NCBI RefSeq assembly: GCF_025147325.1
Contig: NZ_CP102262.1
Coordinates: 1 to 64,000 of the forward strand
Length of the DNA stretch: 64,000 nt
From: Bacteroides stercoris ATCC 43183
GTDB lineage: Bacteria > Bacteroidota > Bacteroidia > Bacteroidales > Bacteroidaceae
Direction of reading: 5' to 3'
A program made the position numbers and the translations under genes. Below, one piece after another: positions 53,553 to 63,171 of the stretch; within the stretch, counting starts at the first letter, position 1, and each line of letters opens with the position of its first letter. Below the pieces are notes generated by a model. The model was not told where the DNA came from and ran no database searches. It saw only the letters and a program-made list of their open reading frames with translations.

Positions 53553-55433
53553 TTATTTATTCCAACGCGGATCACCGATTATCTTAACTTCATTCGGAAT
53601 ATCTGCACCGAAAGTCAAATCAAGCACATCGGTACTTGAAGATGCATTCGGGAACAGTTGGGATGAAGAATAGGACAAAGCTGTAGTAGATGTAGAACCA
53701 GGTTTTGAAACAGTAAGGTCTGATGTTCTATAAACTTTCGACCAATTTAAAGAAGCCGGAAGAGTTTTATCATCATAGAATATCTGGAAAGTATTACTAC
53801 CTGCAAATAAAACATTTTCTACAGTAAGACTACCTTTCGCTCCTCTCACAAGAGCATCTTTATCAACTAAATTATAGAAAGTACAGTTTTTAATTACAGA
53901 AATAGAATTATCAGCCTTATCAACTCTTAGGAGCGATGCACTGGTTCCACCTGGATTAGCAAAAGTAGAGTTCATCATATTAATAATTACAGATTTCACA
54001 GCCCCATCCGTTTGAACAATACCATAGTAGTTACTTGTGCTTTTAGTACCCAAGTTTCTAATAATACAGTCATCAATATTCAATTTCAGACTACTTTCCC
54101 CATTTACCTTACGCACACGAACAATACCCCGATAATTTTCTATAGTACATGAAGTTATTTCAATATTTGCTATAGAAGAACCTTCTGTATTCGGAGCAAT
54201 AACACAATCGTTACTAAGTGCACTGATATTCAGATTATAAAACTCTATTTTATCAATAGCCCCTAAAGTTTGCATATTCTTAACAGCTAATTTCGGTTGT
54301 GTAGCTCCCTCACCCCAAAAGACAATATTAGTAACCGCAGCAGGTATCTCAGATTTGTTACTCAAATCCGCATCTGCACTGATTGTCACTAAAATATTAC
54401 CGGACAAGTTATCCCAATCGGCTATTAAAGCCTCAACACCATTATATTCCGTATACCCAACAGGTTTTCCCTTCTTTGTTGTAAATGTAGCACGTGCACA
54501 TATAGCCCCATTATAGAAAGCATAAACTGTGTATTCCGTACTTGGTTCCAGATTCGGTATAATAACGGCATGTTCATTTACCTCGGAAGCACTTAGCGAA
54601 ACTGCTCCGGTGGCATCATCCGGAGTAGGCGCCGAAGAGGGCTGACAGATATATTGGTCCACATCCACTGTATTATCCCAAGAGAATCTTGCCGTATTGG
54701 CTGTAATCTCATCTACGGTAGACTCTATTTCCAATCCCGGCACTACCACTTCCTGTGAACCGCGTAACGTTTCATTATTATAAATGCTGATAGTATAAGC
54801 TGTGAATATTTTCAGTCCTTCAATCCATGCCTCTCCTGCAGCAGCTTCCTCAGCCGTAATTGCCCGCTCTATAGGAGCAGCACCGCCCACAATCTCGAAA
54901 TGCGTTACCGTCAGACCAGCTTCCCATGACATACGTACCTTACCTGATGCAACCGGAAGATCCTCTTCGGCAGGCACATTCAATACATCCTCTTCCGTTA
55001 CTGTTTTGAACGGTTCGTCTAAATAAGCCCAATAGGATTCCTTGCCATTTGCCACAGACTTAATACGCAGATAATATTCCGCACCTGCTTCCAGATTGTC
55101 AATTAAAAAAGGAGCTTTCAATATGCGGTTTTCTACCGTATTCCCATAAACAAGATTACCGTTCTCTTCCGAGCCCATAGGAATTTCATCAGTCAGCTCA
55201 TTCTTGCTTATTTCAAGAATATAATATTCTACGCCGGGCATGGCATCCCAAGTTACCGTAACCCGAGCTACTTTTTCATCTTTTGTCACATTTATACCAT
55301 CCTCATTGGTTCCAAACGGACGGCTGTACGAGGCATCAATACCCCAATCGCTTTTCTCTGTACATGCCATTGCAAGTAAAGAGACAAGGAGCATAAATAC
55401 CCCTTTAGCCAATATATTTCTGATATTTTTCAT
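53553..55433 (-). CDS. SusE-position lipoprotein with DUF4957/DUF5123-like domains
   Basis: A 626-residue lipoprotein in the position of SusE/SusF, probably a surface glycan-binding protein. The signal MKNIRNILAKGVFMLLV to LLAMAC is followed by TEKSDWG. Three fibronectin-like units (for example VTWDAMPGVEYYILEISK, LEAGAEYYLRIKS, LEPSTEYTVYAFYNG) are followed by a right-handed beta-helix-like part (NIEITSCTIENYRGIVRVR, FANPGGTSASLLRVDKA), a layout used by DUF4957/DUF5123 proteins in pectin loci. No catalytic residues evident. Binding ligand unknown, pectic by context. Confidence 0.82.
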   Translation of the reverse strand: MKNIRNILAKGVFMLLVSLLAMACTEKSDWGIDASYSRPFGTNEDGINVTKDEKVARVTVTWDAMPGVEYYILEISKNELTDEIPMGSEENGNLVYGNTVENRILKAPFLIDNLEAGAEYYLRIKSVANGKESYWAYLDEPFKTVTEEDVLNVPAEEDLPVASGKVRMSWEAGLTVTHFEIVGGAAPIERAITAEEAAAGEAWIEGLKIFTAYTISIYNNETLRGSQEVVVPGLEIESTVDEITANTARFSWDNTVDVDQYICQPSSAPTPDDATGAVSLSASEVNEHAVIIPNLEPSTEYTVYAFYNGAICARATFTTKKGKPVGYTEYNGVEALIADWDNLSGNILVTISADADLSNKSEIPAAVTNIVFWGEGATQPKLAVKNMQTLGAIDKIEFYNLNISALSNDCVIAPNTEGSSIANIEITSCTIENYRGIVRVRKVNGESSLKLNIDDCIIRNLGTKSTSNYYGIVQTDGAVKSVIINMMNSTFANPGGTSASLLRVDKADNSISVIKNCTFYNLVDKDALVRGAKGSLTVENVLFAGSNTFQIFYDDKTLPASLNWSKVYRTSDLTVSKPGSTSTTALSYSSSQLFPNASSSTDVLDLTFGADIPNEVKIIGDPRWNK

Positions 55434-55451
55434 TTCCTTGAGTGTTTAAGA

Positions 55452-57389
55452 TTAATCACTATATCCATAAGAATTATGCAACTTGCCATTCGATGTAGAA
55501 ATCGTGGTAGAAGCGATAGGAAGCAAATAACGGTTTTTCACTACACGGTTCAACCCTGCCGAAATACTGGGCAGATTAACAAGCAGTTGCTCCTGCTTGG
55601 CATCTGTAGTCTCTCTGCCGAAGAAATTGGCGCTAAAGTAACCGGCATCCACAGGTTCGTTGTAATTGAATGTGGTTACATCAATCGTGAAATTATCCTC
55701 CTTGAACTTATAATAAATTTTAGCCGGATATGAACCATTATTCACTGCATTACGATAGCTCTCCTTGAACTCGTCAATCTTGGCACTGAGCAGATTCCAA
55801 CGGATAAGGTCGAATTTACGTACACCCTCACCTGCCAATTCCCAGGCATTTTCATCAACAATCGTTTCAAAGAAGCCCTGTTCATTAATGAGTTTCGTCA
55901 AATGAGCCTCTGCAGCAGCCTTGTCACCGTTGAAGGCACGTGTATGTATCTCGGAAAGAGCTTCGAAAGCTGTTTTTGAACAATACTCGCCACCTGTATT
56001 ATAGCTGCCGTAAAGTTCATTCATAACCTCCGCATACATAAGCAAAACATGAGGATAGCGCATCTTTACAACATTGATGCCACTGCACACTTTCTGGTCG
56101 CTTGCTTTCACAGCATCCCACCAACCGTCTTTCCGATTTTTCATCTTACGATAGTCCCACTTGCCGCAATAAATGGCAAAAGGAGCATTGCCAAGCATAT
56201 CTTCTTTATAAACGCCACTCTTCGTACGAATCTGCATCAGGGCACAAGTCAGGTCACGACGCTGGTCTGCAGCATCAAAAGACATATAATAAGGAGCTGT
56301 CAGTTTGAGCTTACCACTGGAATTACCTTTCGGACCATAGTTATGTTCCTCAGACACACCACCGGGAAAAGCACCGTTTACACGAAATCCTACAGTATAC
56401 CCCAATTCACTGCTATTATTCAGCCCCATCGGGATTTCAAACAAATTTTCACGATAGGTATTATCCAGTTCACACAAGTTCACCCCATTCCAATAACCTG
56501 CAAGAGTGGGAGTCATCGAGTGTGTATTATCATTGATGATAGCGGCAAGATGTTCCTCTGCCAATTTATACATCTCATGACGTTTTTCATCATCGCAACG
56601 CTGAGTAGGATAAGCCGGATCTGAGTTTTCCGTAGCTGTCACATATCCTTCCTTCGCAGCTTCACGAATAAACCATCCGGCACGGGTCAATGCTATGTTT
56701 GCCAGCAAACCATGTGCATATCCTTTGGTGACACGCTCTGTGGTGTAAGTTGTACCACCTGCCCAAGGCAGATAAGGAATGGATTCTTCCAAATCGCCAA
56801 TCAAAGCCTCCATAATAACATCACGGTCAGTCTTCCCTACATACACATTTTCCAGATTGCTATCCGAAGCACCGGTAGCAAACGGAATATCTCCGAAAAG
56901 GCGAATCAAGTCGAAATAAATCATTGCACGCAACACTTTAGCTTCGGCACGGAAGCGTAGCATCATATCGCAATCATCGCCTTTCGTCTTAATCAGCTCG
57001 CTGTTGTTTATGCCATCTATTACCAGATTGGCGTTCTCAATAATGCCATACATCACATCCCATACACGCGAAAGTTGCGTCCAACCCGGATTAGCATTGT
57101 AATTCATATTACCGCGTTCGCTGGAGGTATTGCTGGCATCGGTACCAAGTCCGTCCACCAATTCACAATCCGTATTCAGACCTGCTATAATAGGCATAAA
57201 GTTGGAGTAGGCTTGGTCCTGAGTCAGACTTCCGTAAATCTTATTCACGGTCAGTTCCGTATAGTATGTGTTATTAAAAGTAGTTTTATTATCCAGTTCG
57301 GAAGGAGAAGTCTGATCCAGAAAATCAGAACAGGAAGTCATGGCAACCAACCCTGCCGCTAAACATAAAGTTTTATATATATTTCTCAT
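55452..57389 (-). CDS. SusD/RagB-family outer-membrane lipoprotein
   Basis: Surface glycan-binding lid of the SusC transporter. The 645-residue protein begins MRNIYKTLCLAAGLVAMTSC (anchor Cys20, then SDFLDQTSPSEL), followed by the helical repeats of SusD with RAEAKVLRAMIYFDLIRLFGDIP, the family's signature TPR region (cited as RAMIYFDLIRLFGD), and a C-terminal ELAGEGVRKFDLIRW. The ATG at 57389 is preferred over one three codons earlier. Follows SusC by 22 nt. Confidence 0.95.
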   Translation of the reverse strand: MRNIYKTLCLAAGLVAMTSCSDFLDQTSPSELDNKTTFNNTYYTELTVNKIYGSLTQDQAYSNFMPIIAGLNTDCELVDGLGTDASNTSSERGNMNYNANPGWTQLSRVWDVMYGIIENANLVIDGINNSELIKTKGDDCDMMLRFRAEAKVLRAMIYFDLIRLFGDIPFATGASDSNLENVYVGKTDRDVIMEALIGDLEESIPYLPWAGGTTYTTERVTKGYAHGLLANIALTRAGWFIREAAKEGYVTATENSDPAYPTQRCDDEKRHEMYKLAEEHLAAIINDNTHSMTPTLAGYWNGVNLCELDNTYRENLFEIPMGLNNSSELGYTVGFRVNGAFPGGVSEEHNYGPKGNSSGKLKLTAPYYMSFDAADQRRDLTCALMQIRTKSGVYKEDMLGNAPFAIYCGKWDYRKMKNRKDGWWDAVKASDQKVCSGINVVKMRYPHVLLMYAEVMNELYGSYNTGGEYCSKTAFEALSEIHTRAFNGDKAAAEAHLTKLINEQGFFETIVDENAWELAGEGVRKFDLIRWNLLSAKIDEFKESYRNAVNNGSYPAKIYYKFKEDNFTIDVTTFNYNEPVDAGYFSANFFGRETTDAKQEQLLVNLPSISAGLNRVVKNRYLLPIASTTISTSNGKLHNSYGYSD

Positions 57390-57411
57390 ATCAGTCAATA
57401 TCTGTTAGGTT

Positions 57412-60400
57412 TTAGAATGTAATGTTAATGCCGCCTACAAACGTACGGCTCTTGGGATAAGCGGCATAGTCCACACCCGGTGTCATGGCGTTGCGCTTGC
57501 TGCTCACATCCACTTCAGGATCGGCTCCGCTATAGCTGGTCCAACAGAACAAGTTATATCCGGTCAGATAAACCCTTACATTCTGCAAGAATGCTTTCTT
57601 AACAAGGTGCTTAGGCAGCGAATAACCGATAGTAAGATTGTTCAGGCGCAAGAAAGAAGCATCCTCCACCGCATAATCTATTAACTGCATAGTAGAAGCA
57701 GCAGCCGGATTATACATATTGGCATTGGAATTGATTTCATTCAGGCGCAATCCGGCAGCTTGCATGTCACCATAATGATTCAAGACTGCGGTTGAAGAGC
57801 TGGCAAGATTCAAGCCTGTTTCCGGATCGATCCATGTATATCGGTTACCAAGACGGAAATCATTATTCAAGTTATAACCGGTCCTAGAGCCGGAACGGAA
57901 AGACGATGCCAGTTTTGTACCGTTGATAATCACATTGCCGGTAGAATAGTTAAAGAAGATATTCACATCCAACTCACCGGTGCGGCTATTGCCGAAACGC
58001 CCATTCAGCCCAAAACCGCCTACCCAAGGAGCTACAGTGTTTCCAAGACGCTGTTTCAAAGGATTTCCATTCTCATCGGTCTGTATTTTCAATCCGCCAG
58101 GATAGTAAGAACCTCCTGTTATCGTAGGGCTGTTATCTTTCATACCATCTTTCAGCACCCATTGTTTATCGCCCCATACCAATTCTCCGGTCGGATTGGT
58201 AACAGGATCATATACTGTATAATATCCATTGGTACGGAATCCCCATACTTCACCCAGACGTCCACCCTCTTCCACACGGAAATCTTCATATTTGGAAATA
58301 GTGCTTCCTGCCCAATTGCTACTCTGCCAAGGGCTGTCGGTGGTCAATTTGTCAATTCGGTTTCGGTTGTAGGCAACATTGGCAGTAAAGTTCAAGCTGA
58401 AGTTTTTCGTATCTACCAATACTGCATCCATCGACATTTCAATACCTTTATTCGAAGTCTGTCCAAAATTCTGATACTGATAAGAATAACCGGAGTTACC
58501 GGGTATCTCCGCCTTCATCAGCAAATCTCTGGTCGTATTCCAATATACATCTACCGAACCCGAAATACGATTGTTCCAAAAACCATAGTCAATACCCAAG
58601 TTACGGGTAACGGTAGTCTCCCATTTCAACTTTGGGTTATAAAGATAGGTCCCATGTTCCAACATAGGTGTACTGGTTCCATTGAAGAAAGGATTACGGG
58701 AATCATTGCCACTCAACGAGTAAGTAGTATAAAGAAGCCCTGAATTAATCCGGTTGTTACCAGCCGTACCAAAACTCAAACGCAATTTCAATGCAGACAA
58801 CCAATCCTTTGTATTAGCCATAAACGCCTCATCGGAAATACGCCATGCCAATGCGGCAGAGGGGAAAACGCCCCAACGGTTTCCATCTCCAAACTTACTG
58901 GAACCATCGGCACGTACCGTTACCGTAAGCAAATACTTGTCCATCATCGTGTAATTGACACGCCCGAAGAATGAAAGCATGTTCTCTTCGGCAGAGATAG
59001 TAGACTGGTTCGGCAATGCCGTGCCGGCCCCCATATTGGCTTTCATATCCTCAAATCCCATTGTTGTAGGGAAATTTACAGATACATTCTCTATGGATTC
59101 CTCCATGCTGCTGCTCACTTCATGTCCCACGAGCACATTCAAACGGTCACGACCATCAAACATTTTCTTATTTTCGTAAGTAAGAGTATTGGCATTGCGC
59201 CAGTTCTTTGTCGTCTCACGCAGCAAATATGCCTGAGGACGTCCGTTATAACCATATTTAGAGTTACTTACAGCGTCAGTACCCCAATATTGTTCTGTAT
59301 CTTCATATCTCCAACCATAACCAAATTCCGAGCGGAAAGTCCAGTTCTTAAACGGCTTCCAATTCAAACCGAAATTATAATTCTGACGGAAAGAATTGCG
59401 TCCTTTATTCGTTGCCAGCAAACGTTCCAAAGGCGTTTTCTGTAAAGCAGCATTGCTCTCCTCATCATCATCCGAACTATGAGACAAAGCATTGACCGGA
59501 CGGAAAACCACCGCATTGGCTACAGTAGAATTAGCAGCATTGGACTCATTCGTATCAGCACCACCACTCAAACCCTCGATAGTAGAATAACTCAAACGCG
59601 CATTGAAGTCTAAAGTCAGCCATTTGTTCAGTTCCGACTTAAGCTTTGCATTGATATTATCTTTCTTAAAGCCTGAGCCAAGCATAATGCTTTTTTCTTC
59701 ATTATGAGCATAACTTACACTGTAGGTCAATTGTTTGCTACCCCCGGCCACATTCACATTATATTGCTGCTGATTACCTGTTCGTCCGAATATCTCATCC
59801 TGATAGTCAATACCATCGATTGATTTCCAGATATCCATATCATTATAATTTCCGTAATCCAACGAACCGATTTCACGTTGATAAGCCACAAAATCATAAG
59901 GACTCATCACTTCGGTCATTTTAGTCACTTTCTTAAAACCGAACGAAGCGCCAAAATCCACTTGAACCTTTCCTTCTTTACCACTCTTGGTAGTAACGAT
60001 AATTACACCATTAGCACCACGTGCACCGTAAATAGCTGTAGAAGAAGCATCTTTCAAGACATCAATACTCTGAATTTCAGACGGAGCAATGTCACTGATA
60101 CTGGATACAGGAAAACCGTCTACTATATAAAGAGGTGAATTGTCTTGCGACAAAGAACCACCACCACGTATACGTATCTTAATATCCGCATCGGGAGAAC
60201 CCTCCGTAGTAGTGATATTCACCCCCGCCATTTTACCGGTCAATGCTTCGGAAGCGCTAGATACCGGAATAGATGCAATATCCTGCGAACTGACGGAAGC
60301 TACGGAACCGGTCAGGTCTCGCTTATTCACCGTACCGTAACCAATGACAACAACTTCATCCAATAACTCGGAATCCTCTTCCAAAACCACATTCAGCAGT

Positions 60401-60678
60401 TTCTCTCCTTCATACTTCAGCTCTTTATTCTTAAAGCCGATATAGGTAAAAGAGAGGATATCGGACTTTTTCACGCCCGAAAGCGTAAAATCTCCGTCCA
60501 CTCCAGTTATGGTACCGTTGGTGGTACCTTTTACCAAAACGTTGACACCAATCATCGGTTCACCGCTCTTGTCTTTCACGATGCCCTGCACCTGTCTTTC
60601 CTGTGCAAAGGAAATCAGGCAAAGCATGCTCATCATGAGCATCAAAGCAACTTTCTTTAGTCTTTGTTGATTATACAT
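57412..60678 (-). CDS. SusC/RagA-family TonB-dependent outer-membrane transporter
   Basis: A 1088-residue transporter importing oligosaccharides, probably pectic. It has a signal peptide (MYNQQRLKKVALMLMMSMLC to ISFAQ), a carboxypeptidase-regulatory-like domain (VQGIVKDKSGEPMIGVNVLV), a TonB box LDEVVVIGYGT, a plug domain (IRIRGGGSLSQDNSPLYIVDG) cited here in part, and a 22-strand barrel ending in FVGGINITF. The start is the ATG at 60678, which begins the signal peptide. First gene of the seven-gene operon to 46904; promoter not clear, with only a GAATTTTG-like -7 upstream. Confidence 0.95.
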   Translation of the reverse strand: MYNQQRLKKVALMLMMSMLCLISFAQERQVQGIVKDKSGEPMIGVNVLVKGTTNGTITGVDGDFTLSGVKKSDILSFTYIGFKNKELKYEGEKLLNVVLEEDSELLDEVVVIGYGTVNKRDLTGSVASVSSQDIASIPVSSASEALTGKMAGVNITTTEGSPDADIKIRIRGGGSLSQDNSPLYIVDGFPVSSISDIAPSEIQSIDVLKDASSTAIYGARGANGVIIVTTKSGKEGKVQVDFGASFGFKKVTKMTEVMSPYDFVAYQREIGSLDYGNYNDMDIWKSIDGIDYQDEIFGRTGNQQQYNVNVAGGSKQLTYSVSYAHNEEKSIMLGSGFKKDNINAKLKSELNKWLTLDFNARLSYSTIEGLSGGADTNESNAANSTVANAVVFRPVNALSHSSDDDEESNAALQKTPLERLLATNKGRNSFRQNYNFGLNWKPFKNWTFRSEFGYGWRYEDTEQYWGTDAVSNSKYGYNGRPQAYLLRETTKNWRNANTLTYENKKMFDGRDRLNVLVGHEVSSSMEESIENVSVNFPTTMGFEDMKANMGAGTALPNQSTISAEENMLSFFGRVNYTMMDKYLLTVTVRADGSSKFGDGNRWGVFPSAALAWRISDEAFMANTKDWLSALKLRLSFGTAGNNRINSGLLYTTYSLSGNDSRNPFFNGTSTPMLEHGTYLYNPKLKWETTVTRNLGIDYGFWNNRISGSVDVYWNTTRDLLMKAEIPGNSGYSYQYQNFGQTSNKGIEMSMDAVLVDTKNFSLNFTANVAYNRNRIDKLTTDSPWQSSNWAGSTISKYEDFRVEEGGRLGEVWGFRTNGYYTVYDPVTNPTGELVWGDKQWVLKDGMKDNSPTITGGSYYPGGLKIQTDENGNPLKQRLGNTVAPWVGGFGLNGRFGNSRTGELDVNIFFNYSTGNVIINGTKLASSFRSGSRTGYNLNNDFRLGNRYTWIDPETGLNLASSSTAVLNHYGDMQAAGLRLNEINSNANMYNPAAASTMQLIDYAVEDASFLRLNNLTIGYSLPKHLVKKAFLQNVRVYLTGYNLFCWTSYSGADPEVDVSSKRNAMTPGVDYAAYPKSRTFVGGINITF

Positions 60679-60845
60679 AAAAAGATGTGTTAAAAAAATA
60701 ATGTTCTCCACGATATTTGTTCACGGGGCAAAATTCATTTTTTAAGTCACATCTCTTGTGTAGATTTTGACATAAAACTGCTAAAAATTGTTTTACCTGC
60801 TAAAAAACATCATAAGGATATATGCTTATATCCATCTGTCATTTA

Positions 60846-60892
60846 TCTCTTTACCCTTCACATCTCCCTATCCATCAGCATTTGCGGGTGAA
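60846..60892 (+). repeat. Left copy of a 47-bp inverted repeat flanking the HU/VapE pair
   Basis: The 47 bases at 60846-60892 match the reverse complement of 63172-63218 at 39 positions without gaps, including the blocks CCCTTCACATCT and TTTGCGGGTGAA. It lies outside the HU-like gene on its 3-prime side. Confidence 0.75.
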
Positions 60893-60920
60893 GCCTCTTT
60901 CCAAGCCTTCACCCGCAAAT
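60880..60920 (-). terminator. Terminator-like hairpin after the HU-like gene
   Basis: ATTTGCGGGTGAA (60880-60892) pairs perfectly with TTCACCCGCAAAT (60908-60920), 20 nt downstream of the HU-like stop. It overlaps the left 47-bp repeat. The rest of 60679-60845 is AT-rich SusC upstream sequence with a small GGATATA/TATATCC hairpin at 60816-60833. Confidence 0.65.
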
Positions 60921-60940
60921 CCATAATAAAAGTCTAAAAA

Positions 60941-61579
60941 TCATTTCCTGACAATCCTATCCCTGCTTATCCCGTAATATCCCTCCACAGGCACATATAT
61001 CGGCTGCATAGGCAGCCCTATATTCCGTATTTTTCCTTCCAACTTCAATCTGCGGATATGTTCCATAGCCTTCGACCTCATAAATCCGCAAATCTGTTGG
61101 AAGTCTGCACGGGTCATCAGCTGATGGTCGGCAAAATAAGCACGGAGACACATGTCTATTTCCACGTCCGATAACTTACTGGAGTGTCCGTCATGCTTGA
61201 TATTTTTAAGCTTTACAGCTCCTACTTCGTTCTTCAATGCCTGGTCGGCACGAAACTTGATACCTTTTAAGCGAACCTTGGTATTTTTGCGTTTCGTCTC
61301 TGCCGTCACCTCTTCTATACATTTCAGCGTAGGATGAAAATAGCCTATCCCGTCCAGATGCACTTGGCGTCCGTCGCCCAGTTCCTGCCCTAACACATGC
61401 GACAGTGCATCGAGCACAGCCGTTACATCCGTTTCCGTCAGCGAACAACGCTCCTGGATTTTACGCCTCACGTAGTCTGTCCCTACCTTTCCATTGTACG
61501 TAATGCGTGCATGGAGTTTTTTCTCATCCGGCCGGTTTGGTGGAACCGGATTCTCATACCATTCAAAATGAATTGCCAT
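60941..61579 (-). CDS. HU-like DNA-binding protein with a C-terminal winged-helix-like domain
   Basis: A 212-residue protein of the Bacteroidetes HU-related family. The N-terminal part (about 1-125) has VRRKIQERCSLTETDVTAVLDALSH, cited here as CSLTETDVTAVLD, and GRQVHLDGIGYFHP, the HU-like dimer and beta-arm region. After a basic linker (KLKNIKHDGHSSK), residues 135-205 form a helical domain (MTRADFQQICGFMRSKAMEH, RRLKLEGKIRNIG) that looks like a winged helix. Genes of this type often sit beside PULs or capsule loci with a VapE-like gene, as here, where the two are divergent. Target DNA unknown; the repeat-rich gap between them is an obvious candidate. Confidence 0.82.
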   Translation of the reverse strand: MAIHFEWYENPVPPNRPDEKKLHARITYNGKVGTDYVRRKIQERCSLTETDVTAVLDALSHVLGQELGDGRQVHLDGIGYFHPTLKCIEEVTAETKRKNTKVRLKGIKFRADQALKNEVGAVKLKNIKHDGHSSKLSDVEIDMCLRAYFADHQLMTRADFQQICGFMRSKAMEHIRRLKLEGKIRNIGLPMQPIYVPVEGYYGISRDRIVRK

Positions 61580-61662
61580 TGTGCAGTATTTATTTATATT
61601 GTGTAAATATAGTGTTTTCCTACGAGATAATCTATTTTTCCTTTAAGATAAACCGGTTACCG

Positions 61663-61740
61663 ACAACAGTCAACAAAGCAGCCGACTGTTGTAAACAGAA
61701 CAGCCAACAGTAATGAACAGAACGGTTGACTATAGTCAAC
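61663..61740. repeat. Repeat cluster between the HU-like and VapE-like genes
   Basis: Within 78 bp there are three CAACAGT copies (61664-61670; 61685-61691 inverted; 61705-61711), an inverted pair ACAACAGTC/GACTGTTGT, two AACAGAAC copies (61694-61701, 61716-61723) and a perfect 16-bp palindrome GTTGACTATAGTCAAC (61725-61740). It resembles an operator array or small iteron cluster. The rest of the 302-bp gap has no gene. Confidence 0.65.
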
Positions 61741-61881
61741 ACCCTATTTTGCAACGAGAGAAAAAGAATTATCTCACATTGAAAATACAATAACACAAGG
61801 TCTTTCCACATACTGTACCACCAATAAAAATAGTATAAGAAAGGCTTGCAAAAGGCTTCCTGCCGATAGTAACTTAGTGGC

Positions 61882-63129
61882 ATGAACCCATTAATAAAAA
61901 CAATGCATACCATGAAAAAAAGCATTATGAAATTTATCCTCTTTCTACTAAGAAACCGGAAGCATGACAAACCTGCCCGCGTGCAAAAATGTAACCTGAC
62001 AGAACAGGTAAACCGCTTTTTGCAAAACAGTTACCTCTTCCGTTACAACCTGCTGACAGACGAAACCGAATACCGCCCCGCCAATGCCGCAGACAAAACG
62101 TTTGTCACCATCGGCAAACGGGAACTGAATACCCTATGCCTCGAAGCCCATGCCCGGGGAATTCTATGTTGGGACAAAGATATCAGCCGTTTTCTTTTCT
62201 CCAAACATGTACCTGAATATCATCCCTTCCTGCTTTATTTTGAACAGCTTCCCGTTTGGGATGGCATCGACCGGATAACCCGACTGGCCCAACGCATCTC
62301 GTCCGAATCATATTGGATAAACGGTTTCCATACATGGATGCTCGGTCTCACTGCCCAATGGACAGGACAGACCGGAAAGCATGCCAACAGCGTAGCTCCC
62401 CTACTCGTCAGCATCCGACAGGGCTGTCTGAAATCCACATTCTGCAAAAGTCTGATGCCCGACAGCCTGTCCCGCTACTATTCGGATGAAGTGGAGCTTA
62501 CCTCACGGAGCAATGCCACCCGCAAAATGTCGGAAATGGGACTGCTGAACCTCGATGAATTCGATAAATATTCTCCAGGAAAAATACCGCTGCTCAAAAA
62601 CCTGATGCAAATGGCGGATTTAAACCTTTGCAAGGCATACCAAAAGAATTTCCGTAACCTGCCCCGTATCGCTTCTTTCATCGGCACGAGCAACCGTTTC
62701 GACTTATTGTCCGACAACACCGGCAGCCGCCGTTTTCTCTGTGTAGAGGTAAAGGATAAAATTGATTGTACCTGCATTGAGCACAAGCAAATCTATGCAC
62801 AACTGAAACAGGAACTTTCGGACGGAGCACGCTATTGGTTTTCGGCCGAAGAAGAGGAAGAGCTCCAAGAGCACAACCTCATCTTCCAGCACCGCAATCC
62901 GGCAGAAGAAGTACTACGCAGTTGTTTCCGTCCTGCAACATCCGAGGACCCAAAAGAAAAAATAAGAAATCTCTCCGCTGCCGACATCTTCAAAGAACTG
63001 AAAAAGCAAAACCCTGCCGCCATGAGGGGAAGCAACCCGAACAGTTTTTCGCAGCAGCTCGTGCCTGCCGGTTTTCTGCGAAAGCACGGACGCTATGGAA
63101 ATTTCTATCCGGTAGTGTCTCTGACATAA
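61882..63129 (+). CDS. VapE/DUF3874-type P-loop protein with a degenerate Walker A motif
   Basis: A 415-residue relative of the VapE/VirE primase-helicase-like ATPases. The family region runs from about 110 (PEYHPFLLYFEQLPVWDGIDRI cited as PVWDGIDRI) through Walker A, Walker B LLNLDEFDKY (Asp225, Glu226) and the sensor region GTSNRFDLLSDNTGSRRF, then a helical tail. Walker A reads IRQGCLKST (178-186): the GxxxxGK(S/T) glycines are replaced by Ile178 and Leu183, so ATP binding may be lost or altered. No VirE-type N-terminal primase domain is attached; residues 1-40 are basic and hydrophobic. Divergent from the HU-like gene, with the right 47-bp repeat 42 nt after its stop. Confidence 0.8.
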   Translation: MNPLIKTMHTMKKSIMKFILFLLRNRKHDKPARVQKCNLTEQVNRFLQNSYLFRYNLLTDETEYRPANAADKTFVTIGKRELNTLCLEAHARGILCWDKDISRFLFSKHVPEYHPFLLYFEQLPVWDGIDRITRLAQRISSESYWINGFHTWMLGLTAQWTGQTGKHANSVAPLLVSIRQGCLKSTFCKSLMPDSLSRYYSDEVELTSRSNATRKMSEMGLLNLDEFDKYSPGKIPLLKNLMQMADLNLCKAYQKNFRNLPRIASFIGTSNRFDLLSDNTGSRRFLCVEVKDKIDCTCIEHKQIYAQLKQELSDGARYWFSAEEEEELQEHNLIFQHRNPAEEVLRSCFRPATSEDPKEKIRNLSAADIFKELKKQNPAAMRGSNPNSFSQQLVPAGFLRKHGRYGNFYPVVSLT

Positions 63130-63171
63130 AAAGATGAGGTGCTTATCTGTTATGGTCCTCCCAACAAAGGG

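Noticed and set aside
61632..61970. Minus-strand frame of 112 codons across the HU/VapE gap
   Set aside because: It covers the repeat array and the VapE-like start in antisense; hydrophobic composition reflects AT-rich DNA rather than a membrane protein.
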